Below, one piece after another: positions 51,551 to 59,181 of a stretch of DNA of 64,000 nucleotides (the first letter of the stretch is position 1; each line of letters begins with the position of its first letter). A program made the translations under genes and the position numbers. The stretch is from NCBI RefSeq assembly GCF_019207025.1, contig NZ_JAEEGC010000137.1:1-64000 (forward strand). Direction: 5' to 3'. The stretch is from Clostridium thailandense (GTDB taxonomy: Bacteria > Bacillota > Clostridia > Clostridiales > Clostridiaceae). The notes beneath the pieces are model-generated. The model had not been told where the DNA came from. It made no database searches and was given only the letters and a program-made list of their open reading frames with translations.

Positions 51551-51683
51551 ATATCCAAGGTAAGCAGTGGCAACTGGAAGTATTTATTTCTAGTAATAGG
51601 ATACTCCATATTTACGAAAATAAACCTATTAAAATTAATAATTCAAGTTAAGGAAAAATAATAAATCAAGGATGTATGAACTC

Positions 51684-51715
51684 TTCATAATTCCTCCATA
51701 ATTGAATACTACAAT
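51684..51715 (+). promoter_or_regulatory. Promoter element before pspA, shared with 56135-56169
   Basis: TTCATAATTCCTCCATAATT (51684-51703) contains two CATAA-type half-sites about 10 bp apart. The core TTCCTCCATA-TTG reappears before the secreted protein gene at 56334. A two-component regulator may bind both; none lies next to either gene. Confidence 0.5.
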
Positions 51716-51765
51716 TCATATATCAGCTAATTGATATATTTAAATATTGGAATGGAGGAGTAATA

Positions 51766-52473
51766 ATGAGTATATTAAGTAGAATAAAGTCCATACTTAC
51801 TGCTAAAGCAAATGCAGTATTAACCGAAATAGAAAATCCTGAGGAAGCTTTGGAGCTTTCCGTAGTAGAGATGAGGCAGAAAATTACTGAGGTCAAGAAA
51901 ACTCTTGTGGAGGTTACAACAGTAAAAAAGAGACTTGAGGGGGAGCTTGCTAGTATTAAGGATAAGATTAAACTGGCCCAGGAACAGGCCGAACTGGCAA
52001 TTAAAGCAGGCCGTGATGATTTAGCACAGGCTGCACTTGAAAAGAAACAAGATTTAATTGCTCAGGAAGAAAGAACCTTATTAGAGGTAGAAAAGCTTCA
52101 GGAAAAAGTTGCAGTCATAACTCAGAGTAAGGAACAATTAGAAAAGAGAGTTAGCGGACTTGAAAATAAAAATGAAGAGCTAATAGCAATTAATAAAGCC
52201 GCAGATGCACAGCTGGTTGTAAAGGAAATTATGACTGGGGTATCCAGTGATATTACGGATATAACAGAAAGGATAGAAAGAGCGGAAAATAAAATAGCTG
52301 AGAAAAGTGCCAGAATTTCAGCCATGGATGAGTTGATTGAAGTGGGAAGCTTAGATGATTTAGGTAAGACTGATAAGATTGACAGAGAACTAAAGGCTAT
52401 ACAGAGGCAGTCAAAGATTAAAGAAGAATTAGAAGCATTAAAACTTAAAACAGGAAAGGTGGTATCGGAATAA
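51766..52473 (+). CDS. pspA: PspA/IM30 family protein
   Basis: 235 residues, almost all coiled coil. SRIKSILTAKANAVLTEIEN and PEEALELSVVEMRQKI are typical starts. PspA-family proteins form membrane-bound rods or sheets and protect the cell membrane. RBS GGAGGAG. It heads a tight run of envelope genes (next gene overlaps by one base, TAATG). Gene symbol by family only. Confidence 0.9.
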   Translation: MSILSRIKSILTAKANAVLTEIENPEEALELSVVEMRQKITEVKKTLVEVTTVKKRLEGELASIKDKIKLAQEQAELAIKAGRDDLAQAALEKKQDLIAQEERTLLEVEKLQEKVAVITQSKEQLEKRVSGLENKNEELIAINKAADAQLVVKEIMTGVSSDITDITERIERAENKIAEKSARISAMDELIEVGSLDDLGKTDKIDRELKAIQRQSKIKEELEALKLKTGKVVSE

Positions 52474-53138
52474 TGGGATGCGGTGGAGGATTTAGCGATT
52501 TATTTAGAATAGTAGACAATTATGGGTATTCCAGAAGAGGGTGCGGCAGTGACAGGCAGCCATATCACGATTATTATGAGCAAGATGATACTGAAGAAAA
52601 GCTAATAATTGTAAAAAAGATGTATGCAGAAGACTTAATAAATGATGAGGAATTTCAAAGTTACAAGGAGAGGATTTATAACAGAAATATCAGTTTTGAT
52701 GAATTGGTTTCTATTAAAAGGAGCAGGTCCAATGGGACCTACAGGAAAACAACTCCTGTTGAGACTGGATCAAATTCATCTGAACCAAGTGGCAAATATA
52801 AAGACAGGTTGAAAAAGTTGAATGAATCGAAGGTGAAAATTACAGAGGTACAGGGTAAGCTTATATCAAGTATAAAAGACCTGGAAAAAGAGAAGACGAG
52901 AATGGAGACATTGGCCGAAACCATGCTTAAATCAAGTGATGAGGCAGCAGAAAAATATATTAATAAAAAAATAGATCTTGAGGAAACCATACAAAATCTA
53001 GTAAGACGTAACAAAGAATTAGAAGTTCAAGCAGGAGAAATTAACAGGGCAATTAAAGAACTTGAGTCTAAAGAATTAGAACTAGAAGCTGTAAGGCTTC
53101 AGGAAGAATTATCAAAAATCACATTTGAAGATAAATAG
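52473..53138 (+). CDS. Coiled-coil protein with SHOCT-like segment
   Basis: 221 residues. A Gly/Cys-rich start (MGCGGGFSDLF) is followed by a SHOCT-like stretch (KMYAEDLINDEEFQSYKERI) near residues 48-68, a Ser/Thr-rich linker, and a long coiled coil (residues 105-215). It is translationally coupled to pspA. Family not recognised; probably a PspA partner at the membrane. Confidence 0.7.
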   Translation: MGCGGGFSDLFRIVDNYGYSRRGCGSDRQPYHDYYEQDDTEEKLIIVKKMYAEDLINDEEFQSYKERIYNRNISFDELVSIKRSRSNGTYRKTTPVETGSNSSEPSGKYKDRLKKLNESKVKITEVQGKLISSIKDLEKEKTRMETLAETMLKSSDEAAEKYINKKIDLEETIQNLVRRNKELEVQAGEINRAIKELESKELELEAVRLQEELSKITFEDK

Positions 53139-53150
53139 GAGGAATAAGGT

Positions 53151-53432
53151 ATGATGGGATACGGTGGAATGATGGGATATGCCTTTGGCAATGGTTTTGG
53201 AAATAGCTTCGGGAATGGAATTGGAAGCACAGTAAATTTGTGGTGGGCATTAGGGCTTGGACTGCTGAGAGTCCTCTTGGTTGTAGGGATAATTATATTA
53301 GTTGTCAGGATGTTTAAAAGAAACAACAATTCCTACTCCTCTAATAAAGCTATAGAGATATTGAAGCAAAGATATGCAGTAGGAGAAATTAACGAAGAGG
53401 AATATAAGAAGAAGCTGGAAGTTCTTAGATAA
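53151..53432 (+). CDS. SHOCT-domain membrane protein with Met-rich head
   Basis: 93 residues: MMGYGGMMGYAFGNGFGNSF, one membrane helix (LLRVLLVVGIIILVVRMF), then a C-terminal SHOCT motif (AIEILKQRYAVGEINEEEYK). RBS TAGGAGG. SHOCT tails occur on many short membrane proteins and may mediate oligomerisation. The Met/Gly head could bind copper. Confidence 0.82.
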   Translation: MMGYGGMMGYAFGNGFGNSFGNGIGSTVNLWWALGLGLLRVLLVVGIIILVVRMFKRNNNSYSSNKAIEILKQRYAVGEINEEEYKKKLEVLR

Positions 53433-53469
53433 TAGAATTTGCAGTTTATACAATAAAAGAGGTGAAATC

Positions 53470-54207
53470 ATGAGATCAACAAAATTAATGTGGTCAGGTA
53501 TTATAGTTCTAGTGGTGCTGCTGTTTGCATCTTATTTAGTACCAAGTTTTTATTTTATAGGTTATGCGGCTTCAAAAGAGGGCTCCAGTGTTAGCGACAA
53601 CTACGGAAATTCTAATAGTAGTAATAATAGTAGTGATAATAATGGATTCGGTAGAAACTTCTATAGTTATGGAATGATGAGTGGATATGGAGGCATGATG
53701 GGCGGAAACTGGGGATCAGGTATAAACCAGAGTACAAATAATGCTTTGAGCGAAGATGAAGCCAATAAGGACATGGAAGATTCATTAAAAAATGCCACTG
53801 TAGACAAGGAGAAAAATACTGTTTCCTATTCAGGAGATGATATAAAAATTGTAGTCCTCGGAGGCCCTAAGCAGGCAGATGAAAAGTTTATAATTGGTGG
53901 ATTAATTAATCCAACAGTTTATACTCCAAAGAATTCAAATGTAACATTAGAATTTATTAATGAGGATGAAGGTATGTATCATAATGTAGCAATTACAGAT
54001 GCAGCTCCCCCATATGCCTATATGAATATGATGCAGGGACAGATTTATCCTGGAAGCTATGCTGGAATGCTTCCTCCAGCTGTAGATGGACAATTTTATT
54101 CAGATTCTACAACCTTTAATGCAAGTTATGCAGGAGAATTTTATTATATATGCCAGTACCCAGGACATGCTGCAAAAGGTATGTATGGGAAAATTATAGT
54201 AAAATAA
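53470..54207 (+). CDS. Membrane-anchored type-1 copper (cupredoxin) protein
   Basis: 245 residues: signal anchor at 7-32, a Ser/Asn/Gly/Met-rich linker (SYGMMSGYGGMMGGNWGSG), then a cupredoxin domain. The blue-copper ligands are present: His in EGMYHNVAIT, Cys and His in YYICQYPGHAAKG, and the Met 5 residues later (MYGKIIV). The domain resembles plastocyanin/sulfocyanin. It should carry electrons or copper on the outer face of the membrane, unusual in an anaerobe. RBS AGAGGTG. Confidence 0.86.
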   Translation: MRSTKLMWSGIIVLVVLLFASYLVPSFYFIGYAASKEGSSVSDNYGNSNSSNNSSDNNGFGRNFYSYGMMSGYGGMMGGNWGSGINQSTNNALSEDEANKDMEDSLKNATVDKEKNTVSYSGDDIKIVVLGGPKQADEKFIIGGLINPTVYTPKNSNVTLEFINEDEGMYHNVAITDAAPPYAYMNMMQGQIYPGSYAGMLPPAVDGQFYSDSTTFNASYAGEFYYICQYPGHAAKGMYGKIIVK

Positions 54208-54222
54208 AAGGAGATGATAGTT

Positions 54223-54417
54223 ATGATGTTTTTTCCATTGATTATTATAGGTGTTTTAATATTCTTCTATTTAAATCCTTCATATAATGGAAATAATCTA
54301 AGTTATGGAAGGACTACACAATCAAATGATGCATTAGAAATTTTGAACAAGAGATTTGCTAATGGAGAGATAAGCGAAGAAGATTATTTAAGAAGAAAAT
54401 CAGTTTTGAATCAATAA
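54223..54417 (+). CDS. Small SHOCT-domain membrane protein
   Basis: About 64 residues from the ATG at 54223 with GGAG upstream; the ATG at 54214 overlaps the RBS. One membrane helix (FFPLIIIGVLIFFYL) and a SHOCT tail (ALEILNKRFANGEISEEDYL). Part of the pspA-copper run, 15 bp after the copper protein. Confidence 0.8.
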   Translation: MMFFPLIIIGVLIFFYLNPSYNGNNLSYGRTTQSNDALEILNKRFANGEISEEDYLRRKSVLNQ

Positions 54418-54511
54418 TACATTTAACTGAGAGAATGACATAATAAAGAAGTCTGCGTAAACCTCTGAATAGATATACCAGCAAAAAGTATATCAAAGAG
54501 GTACACAGACT

Positions 54512-54750
54512 TTATCTATTTTCTATAGTGTCTCTCATTCTTTTATATTGTTCTTCATCAATTTCTCCCCTTGCATACCTCTCTTTTAATAAATCAATAG
54601 CATTATTGTTTATGGTAGTGTTTGTATTTCTTCTTCCACTTGTAGTTATCTTATATGCAGCTATAGCAATTACAATTATTAAAACAAGAGGAATCAACCA
54701 AAATAACTTCCCCAGGACATCATGTCGTAACCATATCTGTATCCCATCAT
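54512..54750 (-). pseudogene. SHOCT-domain membrane protein gene with a -1 frameshift
   Basis: On the minus strand AAGGAAGGATGAG precedes ATGATG at 54750, which opens MMGYRYGYDMMSWGSYFG and then meets TGA. One base later the frame continues LIPLVLIIVIAIAAYKI and the SHOCT tail AIDLLKERYARGEIDEEQYK to 54512. The parts total 239 nt, so a single-base deletion near 54697 splits a gene of the same type as 53151-53432. A TTG at 54697 could still start the tail. The frameshift could also be a sequencing error. Confidence 0.72.
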
Positions 54751-54797
54751 AAGTCTTCTCATCCTTCCTTTTTCTTTTTATAAACAGAATATACTTC

Positions 54798-54863
54798 TAC
54801 TCTACAAGAAACTGTCCCATCATTCCTGAATCTTCATGTTCAAGTATATGGCAGTGATGATTA
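54798..54863 (-). pseudogene. Multicopper oxidase C-terminal remnant
   Basis: The minus strand encodes HHCHILEHEDSGMMGQFLVE and then stop. H-C-H-x3-H-x4-M is the type-1/type-3 copper-ligand motif that ends multicopper oxidases. The rest of the gene (about 450 codons) is missing. It directly precedes the frameshifted SHOCT gene on the minus strand. Confidence 0.75.
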
Positions 54864-55085
54864 AGTTAAGTTCTACATAGTGTTAAAATTAGTTTTACCT
54901 ATTTTTGAATAGATATTTGTTTATACTAAACTTATATTTCGCTATAAAAAGCTGAATACAATTGAAGCTGGAAAAGTTACTATATACCTATAAAATGTAT
55001 TAAATTTAAAGTCTACATAATATCTACATAGTTTTCATTTATAATTGAAATTGGGTTAATTGGAACAATAGCGGTATTGGATATT

Positions 55086-55395
55086 ATGAAAATGAGCTCC
55101 AATTCTAAAGCCATGTATGAGGATAATTTATTGCATGTAAGAAAAGTAGGCATATTGAAAGAAAACTTTTTGCAAATACATACGTAAATCCATAGAGGTA
55201 GAATCTAAAGATGAAATAGGAAAACTTGCACTTGCCTTAAATAAAGCAGGAGAAAATACTAGAAAATTAATCGGAGCAATAATCTCTAGCTCACAAAATC
55301 TCAATAGTTCAAGTGAAGAATTAAGTGCAACCATTGAAGAAATTTCTGCTAAGATGGACAATATTAATAAATCCACAAAAGAAATATGGATATGA
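55086..55395 (+). pseudogene. Degenerate methyl-accepting chemotaxis protein fragment
   Basis: First piece: SSNSKAMYEDNLLHVRKVGI and LKENFLQIHT, from the four-helix-bundle sensor. After stops and a deletion come VESKDEIGKLALALNKAGEN (HAMP-like) and SSEELSATIEEISAKMDNIN, then TGA. The membrane helices and signalling tip are lost. Confidence 0.7.
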
Positions 55396-55496
55396 ACATA
55401 TTTATTGATTGTTTATAGTTATAATGAACTTTTAGGATTTTTTGAATGAGTAATTTTGTTAAATATTATCCACTATAACGTGGAGGGAGCGATACA

Positions 55497-56114
55497 ATGG
55501 ACAATAATGAAAAGATTAGAAGAAGATACGACAGGGCTTCCCGGGTGTATGATATACTTGAGCAGCCAATGGAAGCTATGTCTCTTAAAAAGTGGAGACT
55601 GGAAGCTACTCAAGATTTAAAAGGGAAAGTTTTAGAAGTAGGGGTTGGAACAGGCAAGAATATACCATATTATCCTGATGATGTAGAAATAACAGCCATT
55701 GATTTTAGTGAAAAAATGCTTGAAAAAGCTAAAGAAAAGGCAAAAATACTTAATAAACAAGTACAACTGATACAGATGGATGCACAGAATATGGACTTTG
55801 CTGATAATACATTTGATATGGTATTCACTACTTGTGTATTTTGTTCTGTGCCTGACCCTGTGAAAGGATTGAAAGAAATAAGACGGGTATGTAAACCTAA
55901 TGGAAAAATAATTATGATTGAGCATGTACGCAGTGAAAGAAAGGTATTAGGACTAATTATGGATGTTTTTAATCCACTGACTGTAAACCTATGGGGTGCA
56001 AATATCAATAGACGCACTGTGGAAAATGTTCAGAAAGCAGGTTTTACAAAAGTTAATGTTATAAATTTGACTGGAGATATTGTAAAGAAAATAATTATTA
56101 CCAATGAAAAATAA
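55497..56114 (+). CDS. Class I SAM-dependent methyltransferase (UbiE/Methyltransf_11 type)
   Basis: 205 residues. SAM loop VLEVGVGTGKNIPYYP, acidic residue in TAIDFSEKML, MDAQNMDFADNTFD, and FCSVPDPVKGLKEIRRVCKP. RBS GGAGGGAG. Substrate may be a quinone, lipid or small molecule. It follows degenerate sequence and precedes the secreted Met-rich protein gene. Confidence 0.9.
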   Translation: MDNNEKIRRRYDRASRVYDILEQPMEAMSLKKWRLEATQDLKGKVLEVGVGTGKNIPYYPDDVEITAIDFSEKMLEKAKEKAKILNKQVQLIQMDAQNMDFADNTFDMVFTTCVFCSVPDPVKGLKEIRRVCKPNGKIIMIEHVRSERKVLGLIMDVFNPLTVNLWGANINRRTVENVQKAGFTKVNVINLTGDIVKKIIITNEK

Positions 56115-56134
56115 AAATCTCAATAAGAAGATAG

Positions 56135-56169
56135 TTCTCCACATTTCCTCCATATTTGTACTATATAAT
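56135..56169 (+). promoter_or_regulatory. Promoter element before the secreted Met-rich protein
   Basis: TTCTCCACATTTCCTCCATA (56135-56154), then TTTG and TATAAT near 56164-56169. The core TTCCTCCATA matches the pspA promoter at 51684-51703. Confidence 0.5.
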
Positions 56170-56238
56170 TTGATTAATGAATCAGAAACACATAATTGTA
56201 TGTAAATAATTTTTCTGATCAAAAACAAACACAAGGAG

Positions 56239-56302
56239 GTTGAAGTCCTAAATGGCTTCAACGGGTAACTTGATAATGAAAATGAGCATGCTTAAGTTAC
56301 CC
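56239..56302 (+). ncRNA. Candidate structured 5-prime leader
   Basis: Two adjoining hairpins: GTTGAAG (56239-56245) with CTTCAAC (56256-56262), and GGGTAACTT (56263-56271) with AAGTTACCC (56294-56302). They stack directly with no gap and sit 20-30 bp before the RBS GAGGAGG of the 56334 gene. I could not match the sequence to a known riboswitch class. Confidence 0.5.
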
Positions 56303-56333
56303 AGTGCTTCCGACTGAAAGAGGAGGAAATATT

Positions 56334-56933
56334 ATGAAGAATAAAATAATGGCTATATTAGGTGCAGCAGTAATTTCAGTAGGCGCAATTGGAGGAGCAG
56401 CTTTTGCAAGTGGTATTGATAACAATTATAAAGATAATCAAATAATTGCAGCGAAACCAAGCAGTGCAATAGTAAGCACATTAGCAGTACAAAATCCTGA
56501 TACAAAAGTGCAGAATTTAGTAGAGACTACCATAGCTAATAACTCTAGCCTTAATGAAAGCAGTACTAATGTAAAGCAAACTGCTGTTGAAGATAGCGAT
56601 GAAAAAGGTAAAGATAATACAAACTATAACCAAAACAGTGCTAATAACCCCTCAAAAGATATATATCAGGATATGACAAAAATCATGAGAGACAATGGAT
56701 TTAAAGATGCAGCCAGATACATGGAAACAGGTAATTATGCAGCTATGACAGATTATATGAATAATCTATCACAGGAAGATTATGATAAAATGATTAAAAT
56801 CATGAATGATAATGGTTATGGTTACATGGCACAGAGGATGCAATCAATAGGTAAAGAAGGAATGACCCAGCTGCACAATTCCATGATGGGAAATGGCAGT
56901 TATTCAAATGGAATGATGGGGAATTTTAGATAA
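56334..56933 (+). CDS. Secreted Met-rich protein of unknown function
   Basis: About 199 residues from the ATG at 56334 behind GAGGAGG. A signal peptide (IMAILGAAVISVGAIGGAAF, then ASG) leads into a Ser/Asn-rich linker and a C-terminal helical part with a repeat-like pattern (MTKIMRDNGFKDAARYM and MIKIMNDNGYGYMAQRM). It ends with GNGSYSNGMMGNFR. The Met content and the MMG motif are like those of the nearby copper-linked proteins. No family recognised; extracellular metal binding is inferred. Confidence 0.72.
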   Translation: MKNKIMAILGAAVISVGAIGGAAFASGIDNNYKDNQIIAAKPSSAIVSTLAVQNPDTKVQNLVETTIANNSSLNESSTNVKQTAVEDSDEKGKDNTNYNQNSANNPSKDIYQDMTKIMRDNGFKDAARYMETGNYAAMTDYMNNLSQEDYDKMIKIMNDNGYGYMAQRMQSIGKEGMTQLHNSMMGNGSYSNGMMGNFR

Positions 56934-56950
56934 TATATAACCCATTCTTT

Positions 56951-57000
56951 AAAACACCATGCTCCGAAGTTTTCAATTTGGAACATGGTGTTTTATTTTA
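56951..57000 (+). terminator. Terminator after the secreted protein gene
   Basis: AAAACACCATG (56951-56961) and CATGGTGTTTT (56984-56994), then ATTTTATT. Confidence 0.85.
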
Positions 57001-57060
57001 TTAAAATTGAATCTAAATATGATGGGTATTCTAAGCTGAAAAGGGAAATGTAGCTTTCGC

Positions 57061-57321
57061 AGCGGAATTTATAATTCCTATAATATTGAACAATATAATA
57101 AGGGTAACAACAATGGTCATTTACCAAAGGCTAAAAACATACCAATGAATAAAATTTTATCTGAGTCAGAAAAGTATCTGGATAAGTCAAAAGAATATCA
57201 TATTATTTGTCAGTCGGGGGTAAGGAGTTTGAGAACTTGTAAAGCATTGAAGAAGCAAGGATTTAATATAGTTAATGTATCAGGAGGTATAGCCCATTAT
57301 AGAGGAGATCTTGAAAAATAG
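57061..57321 (+). pseudogene. Rhodanese-domain fragment
   Basis: Open from about 57040 to TAG 57319-57321 without a start codon. GHLPKAKNIPMN, then IICQSGVRSLRTCKALKKQG and NIVNVSGGIAHYRGD give the rhodanese core with active-site Cys in CQSGVRS. The N-terminal strand with the usual DVR motif is replaced by Asn-rich sequence, so it is probably a remnant of a sulfurtransferase. Confidence 0.7.
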
Positions 57322-57660
57322 AAAAACAATTATATAGTCAGACCGACCCCCTAGAGCAATAGGGGGACTAAGGGGGTCTAACTCCAATTTTTCTGCGTAT
57401 TAGTATCAACTTTCTATCACAACACACGTCGAGTGTGTTGCATTGATAGAGTTAAAATAGCCTTATATCAAAGGTTTTATAGGGTTTTAGGCAGTTTTCA
57501 AATGTGTGTTTTTATGTTTCCATACACTTTGAAAATTGCTTTTTTTGTTGGAAACGACCACCTATGATTTTTGGTAACGAATTATGCGAGATAATAAGAT
57601 CACCTTAAAATCGACGATGTTTTAAAATTGAAAATTCTTCTTTGCTTATTGTTAGTGAAG
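57322..57660. other. Gene-free stretch with three hairpins
   Basis: (1) GACCCCCTA (57345-57353) with TAAGGGGGTC-like 57370-57378, a terminator candidate. (2) CTATCACAACACAC (57414-57427) with GTGTGTTG...TGATAG (57433-57449), a long stem whose stem bases also occur in flanking sequence. (3) GCAGTTTTCAAA (57491-57502) with TTTGAAAATTGC (57528-57539), then TTTTTTT. No ORF with an RBS was seen. Confidence 0.5.
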
Positions 57661-57690
57661 TGTGGATAACTGCTATAAAATAAATAATAA

Positions 57691-57725
57691 AGACCATAGG
57701 TTTATATAGATTAAAGCCTACGGTC
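57691..57725 (-). terminator. Terminator for the beta-propeller gene pair
   Basis: AGACCATAGG (57691-57700) pairs with CCTACGGTCT (57716-57725) with one mismatch or G-T pair. On the minus strand TTTATTATTTATTTT follows. Confidence 0.7.
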
Positions 57726-57756
57726 TAATAGTTTCAAATAATTGATTGAAAATATA

Positions 57757-59142
57757 TCACTCAGTTGTTGAATTGTTACATGGAGAAGAACATGAACTTG
57801 GCTCACAGTTCCCTAAAAAAGGCACTTGAATTTGTACAAGTTTTTTAGATTTAACAACTGCAACTATTTTTACAGTACAAGTCAACTTGTGGCTGCAATT
57901 TGACTGGATGCATTCACAGGCAGTAGCATTAATGTCACAACTTACATCTGAGCCTTCTGGAGCAGTAAGGATTATATTTTTGTCAAAATATACCACTTTT
58001 TTAAATATAGGGTCATTAGAACAATTGCTTATAAAGCCAAGTATTGCTTCTATTCTTAGTTTTACATTTACTAAATCCTGCTGTTCATCTATTTTAGTTA
58101 TATCCAATATACTGTATTTAGTTTCTGTAACTTTACAGTGAATACACTGATCCTCAATTGAATTTGGAAGGTTAAAAGTCTTTTGCTTTTGTTCTTCAAA
58201 CGCACAAGAGTCAAAAATTCTTGTGGTTTCAATGCATATTTTACCTGAAGGAGAAGGAGTTGGGGACTTAGGAACATTCGCGATTGCTATATTCATTGGT
58301 GCATAAACAGGTATTATATCTACTACCGTATTTGAAGCTGCATCAATAACAGATATGTCGCTAGAACCAAGGTTAGTAACATAAGCAAAGTTGCCATCTG
58401 GCGTGAATGCTATACCTGAAGGGAGGGATCCAACCTCTACCGTAGCTACTACGCTATTATTACCTGTAAATATTATATCCACAGTATTCAAATCCCCTAT
58501 TGTAACATAGACATACTGTCTATTTGGTCTTACTGCCAGGTTTGAAGGGACACCATTAAGATGTATAGTATCTATCACTTTATTAGTAAAAAAATCTATT
58601 ACACTTATAGTTTTATCATCTTCATTACAAACATAAATTAAGTTTTCTGGGGATGCTGCTATGCCGATTGGAAAAGCCCCGACAGGTATTGTAGTAATCA
58701 CTGTATTTGTACTGGTGTCTATCACAGATACATTGTTAGACATTGCATTTGTGACATAGGCAAAGTTGCCGTTTGGTGATATTGCCACACCTTCTGGGAA
58801 ATGGCCAACTGGAATGGTAGCTACTACTGTAAGTGTAATAACATTTATTACAGATACATTATCAGAAAAAATATTAGCAACATAAGCAAATCTCCCATTT
58901 GGCGTAATTGCTATACCTTCTGGTAATTCGCCAACACGAATGTAGGCTATGTGTCTATTATTGCTTGTATCGGCCACAGTAACGTCGTTAGAAAAGTTAT
59001 TTGTTACAAAAACAAAATTACCATTTGGCGTAATTGCAACTCCTGATGGGTTGGCACCGGCAACGAATGTGCCAATAACGGTGTTTGTGCTTGTATCTAT
59101 TACTTCCACATCTACACTTGGAATATAAGCAAGAACTGGCAT
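57757..59142 (-). CDS. YVTN-family seven-bladed beta-propeller protein with Cys-rich tail
   Basis: 461 residues. Residues 1-300 contain seven blade repeats of the type VIDTSTNTVIxTIPVG...GVAITPNGxFAYVTN. No signal peptide is seen. The tail (about residues 305-461) has more than a dozen cysteines (CIETTRIFDSCAFEEQ, CECIQSNCSHKLTC, CEPSSCSSPCN) and resembles cysteine-rich tails of clostridial surface or spore-coat proteins. RBS AAAGGAG. It follows its paralogue by 39 bp. Confidence 0.82.
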   Translation of the reverse strand: MPVLAYIPSVDVEVIDTSTNTVIGTFVAGANPSGVAITPNGNFVFVTNNFSNDVTVADTSNNRHIAYIRVGELPEGIAITPNGRFAYVANIFSDNVSVINVITLTVVATIPVGHFPEGVAISPNGNFAYVTNAMSNNVSVIDTSTNTVITTIPVGAFPIGIAASPENLIYVCNEDDKTISVIDFFTNKVIDTIHLNGVPSNLAVRPNRQYVYVTIGDLNTVDIIFTGNNSVVATVEVGSLPSGIAFTPDGNFAYVTNLGSSDISVIDAASNTVVDIIPVYAPMNIAIANVPKSPTPSPSGKICIETTRIFDSCAFEEQKQKTFNLPNSIEDQCIHCKVTETKYSILDITKIDEQQDLVNVKLRIEAILGFISNCSNDPIFKKVVYFDKNIILTAPEGSDVSCDINATACECIQSNCSHKLTCTVKIVAVVKSKKLVQIQVPFLGNCEPSSCSSPCNNSTTE

Positions 59143-59181
59143 AATTAATCACTCCTTTCTTTACATGCCTTATTGTGAAAA

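Noticed and set aside
56239..56333. Leader of the 56334 gene as a c-di-GMP, fluoride or NiCo riboswitch
   Set aside because: I compared it with remembered consensus motifs and found no match; only the two hairpins are supported.
57408..57453. Long hairpin CTATCACAACACAC/GTGTGTTG as a CRISPR repeat or att site
   Set aside because: Only one copy and no spacers or integrase next to it; kept only as a hairpin in the gene-free stretch.
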